This document shows positions 58,175-64,000 of a stretch of 64,000 bases of DNA, one piece after another. Origin of the DNA: Dryomyza anilis (lineage: Eukaryota; Arthropoda; Insecta; Diptera; Dryomyzidae); contig OX638132.1 in assembly GCA_951804985.1 (NCBI GenBank), forward strand, positions 40,644,619-40,708,618. The letters run 5' to 3'. The notes beneath the pieces are model-generated. The model was given only the letters and a program-made list of their open reading frames with translations, did no database searches and was not told the DNA's origin. How positions within the stretch are numbered: position 1 is the first letter of the stretch; the number at the start of each line of letters is the position of its first letter. Made by a program: the position numbers and the translations under genes.

Positions 58175-58305
58175 GCATGCTTGCTGACTTGGAGGTTTAA
58201 ACAACCTCATGCTTGCTGAATAGGAGGTTGTCACAACCTCATGCTTACTGACTAGGAGGTTAGCACAATCTCATTCGTGCTGACTAGGAGGTTGGTACAT
58301 TGTGT
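58175..58305. repeat. Four-copy tandem repeat, period 32-33 bp
   Basis: Units of the form AACCTCATGCTTGCTGA...TAGGAGGTT start near 58175, 58207, 58239 and 58272. Each has AACCTC and GAGGTT at opposite ends, so single units can form hairpins. Confidence 0.85.
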
Positions 58306-58972
58306 AAATTATTATAGTAATTTACCCATATACAAATAATCTTATTATATATTTTCCAACATTTGCACCATTACATTTTATTCATTGCATATGCAGCGTA
58401 TACAAATACTTTGCACAACCAATATTCTTAAAATTGACCTTAGATACTGTAGTGTATGTATACTTTTTGTGTTGCATTAAAATTACGAGAATTGACCTTA
58501 CATTATAGTTTACTGCAGTGTATGCAGCTATATATTACAATTATAATTGTTTATATTCAAAATATCAAAACAATAAAAATGTTGGCTTTTATTTCTGGTG
58601 CAAGACTTATTCTAGACACATATCATAATTTATATTTTAACATTGTACTAATTTTCCTTTCATAATTTTATTTTATTTTTTCTTTTATTTTGTTGCAAAT
58701 TAAATTTTCTCAACGAAGTTTTCATTTTTTCTTTTGATGACTTTAAACAAAAACGTTTTTCACGTCCTTAATTTGCATCCCAGTACTAAAAATTCGGCCA
58801 GCGTTTCGGCCAGCAAATTTCCAAATTTGCTTATTCAACATTCCGCCCCAGTATATTTCCGTGATTTTCTTTTGGTATCTTGGAATTTATTGTATTTAAT
58901 CCTGAGTTTCTTTAACAAAATTTTTGTATCAACCATCTTATCGTGGTAATCATGACTACTTCAACAATTTAG

Positions 58973-59990
58973 GAATTCTGCGAGGAATGCAGGCAGTGGG
59001 CTCTAAAGCACTGCTGGGACGAGCCCTCCCTTGTGGAGTTCGTCAAGTCAACAATCGAAGAAGGCAGGCGTCGAAACACCTTGGTGGAAGCCATCCTGTG
59101 TATTCAAAGCATCGAACTGATGCTACACGCATAGAAATATATTGTTAGATCCGACAATAAAATAACAATAGATCCGACAATAAAATAACAAAATAGATCC
59201 CATTATATTATTGTCATTTTATTGTCGATTATGAAAATTGGATTGTTATTCTTGAAAAATAATTCTATCGTTGTTCTTAAAAATCTACATTGTCAACTTT
59301 AATGTAATGAACTTGTCAGTTACATTGTTAATTTTTAAATATTCTTGAACTCAAATAAGCCTTTGTATATTGCATTATATTTTATTTAACAATTATTTTC
59401 AAACATCACTTTAACACCATCAACATTTCTTGAACATAAAAAATTTTGTTGCGGTGGCCCTCCTTTTTTTTTATTCCTTCACGCCCTTATAAGTTTTTCT
59501 TCCAACTTTTTGACACCTGCTTAGTCGTGGTAGATCAAGTGCGGAAAGCTCTTTCCATTCGTGCTTGAAGAGACTTTAGCCACTGCTGTTTTTCACGAAA
59601 TCATTACATTTTTGAATACGGCCGGAAATGTTACATATTGAAATCCGCGTCATAAAACCCAGAATAAATAGTATATAACTTAAAAAGTCTTTTATAGAAC
59701 ATATTAATTACAAAAACATATAACTTACACCATTTAATGAATTTCGTGGAACTTCGATTTGAAAACTTATAAACAATAATTTGTAAATAATAGTTTGACA
59801 TTTTGTTTTAACAATCACAATACGGAGCTGCCACATAATATTTTATTTTTTTCAAATGACAATAGCATATTGTAAAAAGTAACAATATATTTCTATGCGT
59901 GTAGTCTACTCAAAGACCATGGGATATGCTTTCGAGCCTATACCCGACATCCTGACATCGCTGCACCTGCTGAACCGTAACTCAAAATAA
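58973..59990 (+). pseudogene. Unrecognised terminal exon split by a MITE
   Basis: After a splice acceptor (TTCAACAATTTAG, AG at 58971-58972, with an in-frame TAG just before it) an open frame begins EFCEECRQWALKHCWDEPSL and runs to CTA at 59123-59125. The MITE at 59126-59901 starts there and adds a TAG stop after three codons. Skipping the MITE and one copy of the TA duplication, the frame continues exactly in phase at 59904 (VYSKTMGYAFEPIPDILTSL) to TAA at 59988-59990, overlapped by AATAAA. The exon would encode about 79 residues with a CEEC pair near its start. I do not recognise the family. It may be a dead copy, or a live gene now ending with the MITE-supplied stop. Confidence 0.6.
59126..59901. 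mobile_element. TA-flanked MITE (776 bp), Tc1/mariner-like by target site
   Basis: The terminal inverted repeats CACGCATAGAAATATATTGT are exact over about 22 bases and are flanked by TA on both sides (59124-59125, 59902-59903). The left interior has two copies of GATCCGACAATAAAATAACA. No transposase frame was found. Confidence 0.85.
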
Positions 59991-59999
59991 AATAATGTA

Positions 60000-61631
60000 T
60001 CTGAATATATTAAATAAAAAAGTTAAAAACAGATTATTTTTTATTCAAAAGAAAAAAATAATGTCTCTTTATTTTCAGCTATTTTTGATTTTAAACCTCA
60101 TCAATTATTTTCAGAGTTCTCAGCAGTTAAAAACTGCGATCGCATATTGTGCATCAACTTCTGTGACATGACGCACACCTGAACATACGAATCGTTTATC
60201 CATTTCATCCTTCATATCTGTATTCATTTCATCCTTCATATCTGTTTATCATAGGTCTATCTCTTTATCATAGAGACACTGCTTGAAAATGTTCATGATT
60301 TGAAGAAAAATGCATTGTACATTTCCAACTCAACAGCAACGGCTGCTTAATTTAATGTGGTTTTTAATGAATTTTGAATGTCAGTTTGTTATAAAAACAA
60401 TAATATATTGTATTCACTCATTTATAGCAAATACTACCGAGTGATATCGATTTGGGGACAATGAAAGATAGCATGGAAACCATGCATTATCTTCTCTTTA
60501 TTCTTACATTCCATTGCATAGGTTGCGTTTTCGTTGCCAAAAATTGCATTGCGCTGTAAAAATTATTACCTCGCTCATCGTATAATCATACTTCGTTCAA
60601 AGCAAATTCTTGGCCGCTGTTGAATTAATACTAAAATGCGTGTGCATTTATAAGTAGTTGCGTTTTTATTTTTAATCTAAAACAATATGTTGTTTTTCTT
60701 TGCGAATTAATTAATTAATAGCTTGTGATTGGCATATAGTATCATGTATACAAACATGCTCTCATATTCTAACTCCATTCCCTTAACTATCTCAATTATT
60801 ATTACACGGATAGAATTGATTTGTTTTAATATGTTTGAATGTAATTAAAAAGTAATACAAAATTACCATACATGTATTAGGAATGAAGTTACAATAAACG
60901 AAGTTGGAACTCGTTGAACAGAATTTTCTACCTACGTCTCTTTTGTCGTCGTTTGAAGTATGTATAAGGTCATTTTTAACATACTGATGTTCGACAGGAA
61001 ACAAAAAATTAATTCAAATGTAAATAAAGGTGTTCTTGCAGCTCTCTTCTTGTATACAAAGTTGACACTCGGTGATCGGCATTTTCTGCGTACGTGTCTT
61101 TTGTTGTTCGTTGAGAAAACGTGTTCGAGTCAGTAATAATTTTGTTATTTGTAAATTAAATAAATATATAAATTGTGTTACAAAAAGCACAAATAGTAAC
61201 AGATCATAATATAGTGCAGTATATAATTTCTGAAACTACTGTGAAAAAAACACAAATAAAAGATTGTGTTTCGATTTTCAAACAGAATTTGGCATGTTTT
61301 TTACAAAAGCCTCCGTGAATTCCTTGCCTACGCTTTAAAACGAGCCTGGATCGTCTGGTTTAGCGTTTCTGGTGCAATTATGCATTCATTGATGTTGTCA
61401 CTTGTACTTGCAGTTTTAAACCAATTATTTATTTATGCATTTACAAATTTGTATATGAATTCAATTATTATATATTCCCACTGAGCATGTTTAAAGATTT
61501 TTAATAAAAACAAATAAAAAAAAAACATTTTATTTTATTTTCAGGATTTTTTCCAAAAATATTTAAATATGTTTCTATGCAAACATACTACTTTTTGAAC
61601 TGAAACAACTGATATGTTTCACTGGAAACAT
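60000..61631. other. AT-rich interval with minor repeats
   Basis: ATTTCATCCTTCATATCTGT is tandemly doubled at about 60202-60247. A roughly 60-base segment at 60896-60960 recurs diverged at 61060-61122 (GAAGTTGGAACTCG..., ACGTCTCTTTTGTCGTCG). No gene was recognised. Confidence 0.4.
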
Positions 61632-63363
61632 CCCAAGAAACATTTTAACGTAGCTCCGTAAACAAACGGAATCACAATTCCGTTTGTAACGGTACGTTTA
61701 CGGTATGTACAAGACGGATCCGTCGATATTTGAATGAAAATGGAAAATTTACGGTATACCAAAATATTCTACTCCGTTTAGATTCCGTATATTGTCCGTA
61801 ATTCGAGCATACCGTTTTTATTCCGTTTTCACTCCGTAGTGACGTATACGTGTATATTCCGTTTGCGATGGAGCACACCGTTTATACTCCGTTTAGTACG
61901 GGCACCATACACCGTTTTTATGCCGTTTTCGTTGCGTTTTCAATTGTTATTGTCAGAATTTTCAGTTCATTTAATTACAGGCTGTGCAGCAGAAGTGCAA
62001 AGAACAAAACGCATAATATACACACTCAGTTTAACATTAACTTAATTTACATGTGCCTTATTACCACCATAAAGAAGATGTAATCAAGCAGTTCAAGTGC
62101 ATTGCGCTGTGTGTTCTGTGTATGAATAATTAGAAAAAACAAAGACCGCAAGGGATAAAAAATACACATATTTCAATGTGTAGGTAATATAATTTATTGA
62201 AATGGATTTATTTATTATAATATATATCCTTCAGATGTTCCTGCAATGTTCCAACGAGAAAAATGAGATGAACACACATAAAATCTAGTGGAGAATTTGA
62301 CATAAACCAACCACGATGTGTTTAAATGCAGCATGTCAACGAAATAAAAACGGCAAGTAGCAGTGAATTATTATTTTTGTGCCAAATATATTTATTATTT
62401 GCAATAATAGAACACACACTTAAATTTAAAAAATAAACGATTCCGCGAGTGAAGATAATAATTAATTGTGTCAAATTTTAAATGTCACACACGTAGGTGC
62501 GTTCGTAAATATACATAAAGGGCTTTTTTCCGCAGTAACTAAAATTTTTATACGCTATTTGTAGAGTGTAGTAAAATATAGTACTGTAACCTCTACCAAA
62601 AATTATGTGTAGTTTAAAAAATTTACTATTTTGAAGTTATGTATATAAGTATGTGCCAAAACCGGAAGAATATATTAAGTTGGACATTATTTTGGTATTA
62701 TTAGTAACGCTGTTTAATTTAGAACAAATTTAAAGTTTTTTTATTTAAATTTATTTACCTAATAATAATATTGCTAAAATATATTTATTCGTATTTTTGT
62801 TTATTTGCAGATGTTTTTATAGAGAAATTTAAAGATGCTGCTAAAAAAAGAATTCAGAGGACACACCATCAACATTTATAAATTAAAAATGTTTTAATAA
62901 TTCGCTCGTAAAATTGTTATTGGTTTAGTTAATGTTATTGTTTAAATTCATATTGTATTAATTTTGTATTATTAAACACATTATATAACACATTTTTCAC
63001 TGTATTTATTCTAATATAATGAAAAGTAGCAGTAATACATGAAAAATATGCCATTCCGTATTTTTTAAAAAAATACGGAATTAAACCGTACCGTTTACGG
63101 TACGTTTTTCAATGCACTCAACGGAGTCCACTCCGCTTTATAGCAAAAATACGGACCGTATACGACACAGAAACGTAACGTAGTCTACGGAGGTCACTTC
63201 GTATTCTTTTAAAAATACGGTCCGTTAACGGTGCGTCGACACTGTATGAAAAAGGGTTTCGAACACCGTTTTCGATGTCACGTTTTATCCTTTCTCTGTA
63301 CCGTATACAGCTCCGTAATACGGTGCGTTTACGGTACGTATACGGTACGTTTTGTTTCTTGGG
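61632..63363. mobile_element. Foldback-like element (about 1.73 kb)
   Basis: The ends are CCCAAGAAACA and its reverse complement TGTTTCTTGGG. Both terminal ~300-bp regions (61650-61945 and 63050-63350) are built of degenerate CCGTTTACGG/ACGGTACGTTTACGG words that face each other. The interior (61.95-63.05 kb) is AT-rich with no recognised protein. AT flanks both ends, but a longer target duplication is not evident. Confidence 0.7.
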
Positions 63364-64000
63364 ATATTTATATTCAGGTCGTTCAAAATCATGTTTTATT
63401 TTGAACATATTTATGTTTCGGTTCAAATGTTTATTTTATTTGGATGTAGTAATTATTATGTTTCCATTGTTTCCGGGATATTATAATGTAAGTCAGAGCT
63501 CATTAAAACACTGTTCAAGTCTCAATACAACCCTGTTTACAAATGATTTATGAGTCAATTATATATTATGTTTACATAAAATTCCAAACATACATGTTAA
63601 TGCCTGCAAAATTATGTTTGGAAGAGCCCTTTTTTTACAGCGTGTAGGTATATTCCTATATCAATTTTTCTTATCATCTCCTCAAACATCACAGCTAAAA
63701 TGTGTTTCCTTTTTTTCAATAATCTCTATCTTTATTTTCTAATTTTTATAATAATAATTTCTTCTGATTTAACATATTTTCCCAAGTTCCCACAAAACAA
63801 AAAATAATAAACATATAATACATATTTTTCGTCTACTTTTATAATCGCGTTGTTGAAATATTTCATTGTTCAACGCATAAACCTAATTTTAGCGAACTTT
63901 TGAGTTTCTGCCTATGCAATCATATTTTTCCTATATACCATTTGGAGCATTTTCTAGCTCTAAAAACCTACTTGTCATTTATTTGCTCGTCAGTAATTAA
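63364..64000. other. AT-rich end of window, nothing recognised
   Basis: No coding motif, RNA gene or repeat boundary was seen. Confidence 0.5.

Overview
This is an AT-rich eukaryotic window that reads as transposon-packed heterochromatin or intergenic DNA of a fly (Diptera). The evidence is: a copia-type retrotransposon with the internal tRNA-iMet primer-binding sequence, many DINE-1/mini-me (Helentron-type) elements with the dipteran (GTCY)n core, retroelement promoters with arthropod Inr+DPE spacing, an errantivirus-like env remnant, and a Rad1 gene exon of animal type. I cannot name the species. Almost everything is mobile DNA. Only two stretches look like host coding sequence: the 3' exon of a Rad1 homologue (50556-51275), and an unrecognised terminal exon split by a MITE (58973-59990).

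Layout. 1-3.9 kb: degenerate repeats, a tRNA-derived SINE, a reversed DINE-1 and a small MITE. 3.93-8.45 kb: one complete but inactivated copia-like element. 7.93-35.91 kb: a five-unit tandem array of about 4.3-4.6 kb per unit (net of insertions). Each unit starts with the 3' end plus LTR of that copia element, continues through a common spacer (short inverted repeat, A-rich tract, two 15-bp minisatellites, tRNA-like fragment) and ends in (TA)n. Units differ by clean later insertions: DINE-1 at three sites, SINEs at two sites, and a full-length, apparently intact CR1/jockey-type non-LTR retrotransposon (12.74-17.01 kb, minus strand) inside the (TA)n between units 1 and 2. Empty sites in sister units give exact insertion boundaries.

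36-46 kb: another DINE-1; a decayed I-clade non-LTR element (minus strand: CCHC, endonuclease, RT and RNase H remnants) carrying a nested poly(A) SINE and a nested hAT MITE; then a tRNA-SINE and a second hAT MITE. 47.3-50.5 kb: a long-inverted-repeat element with a nested Harbinger-like MITE and a DINE-1 fragment, lying upstream of the Rad1 splice acceptor. 51.4-56.7 kb: an env-bearing LTR element on the minus strand whose 3' LTR is split by a second LTR (plus strand, Inr+DPE, 77-bp repeats) and by a PIF/Harbinger-like MITE. 57-64 kb: short repeats, the MITE-split exon, and a 1.7-kb foldback-like element.

The strongest points for follow-up are: (1) the candidate -1 frameshift signal (A AAA AAC plus a 9-bp stem) joining ORF1 and ORF2 of the intact non-LTR element, whose ORF2 has no upstream ATG; (2) the tandem array with its mosaic last unit and empty-site record; (3) the exon whose reading frame is restored exactly if a TA-flanked MITE is removed; (4) the LTR-in-LTR nest next to Rad1.
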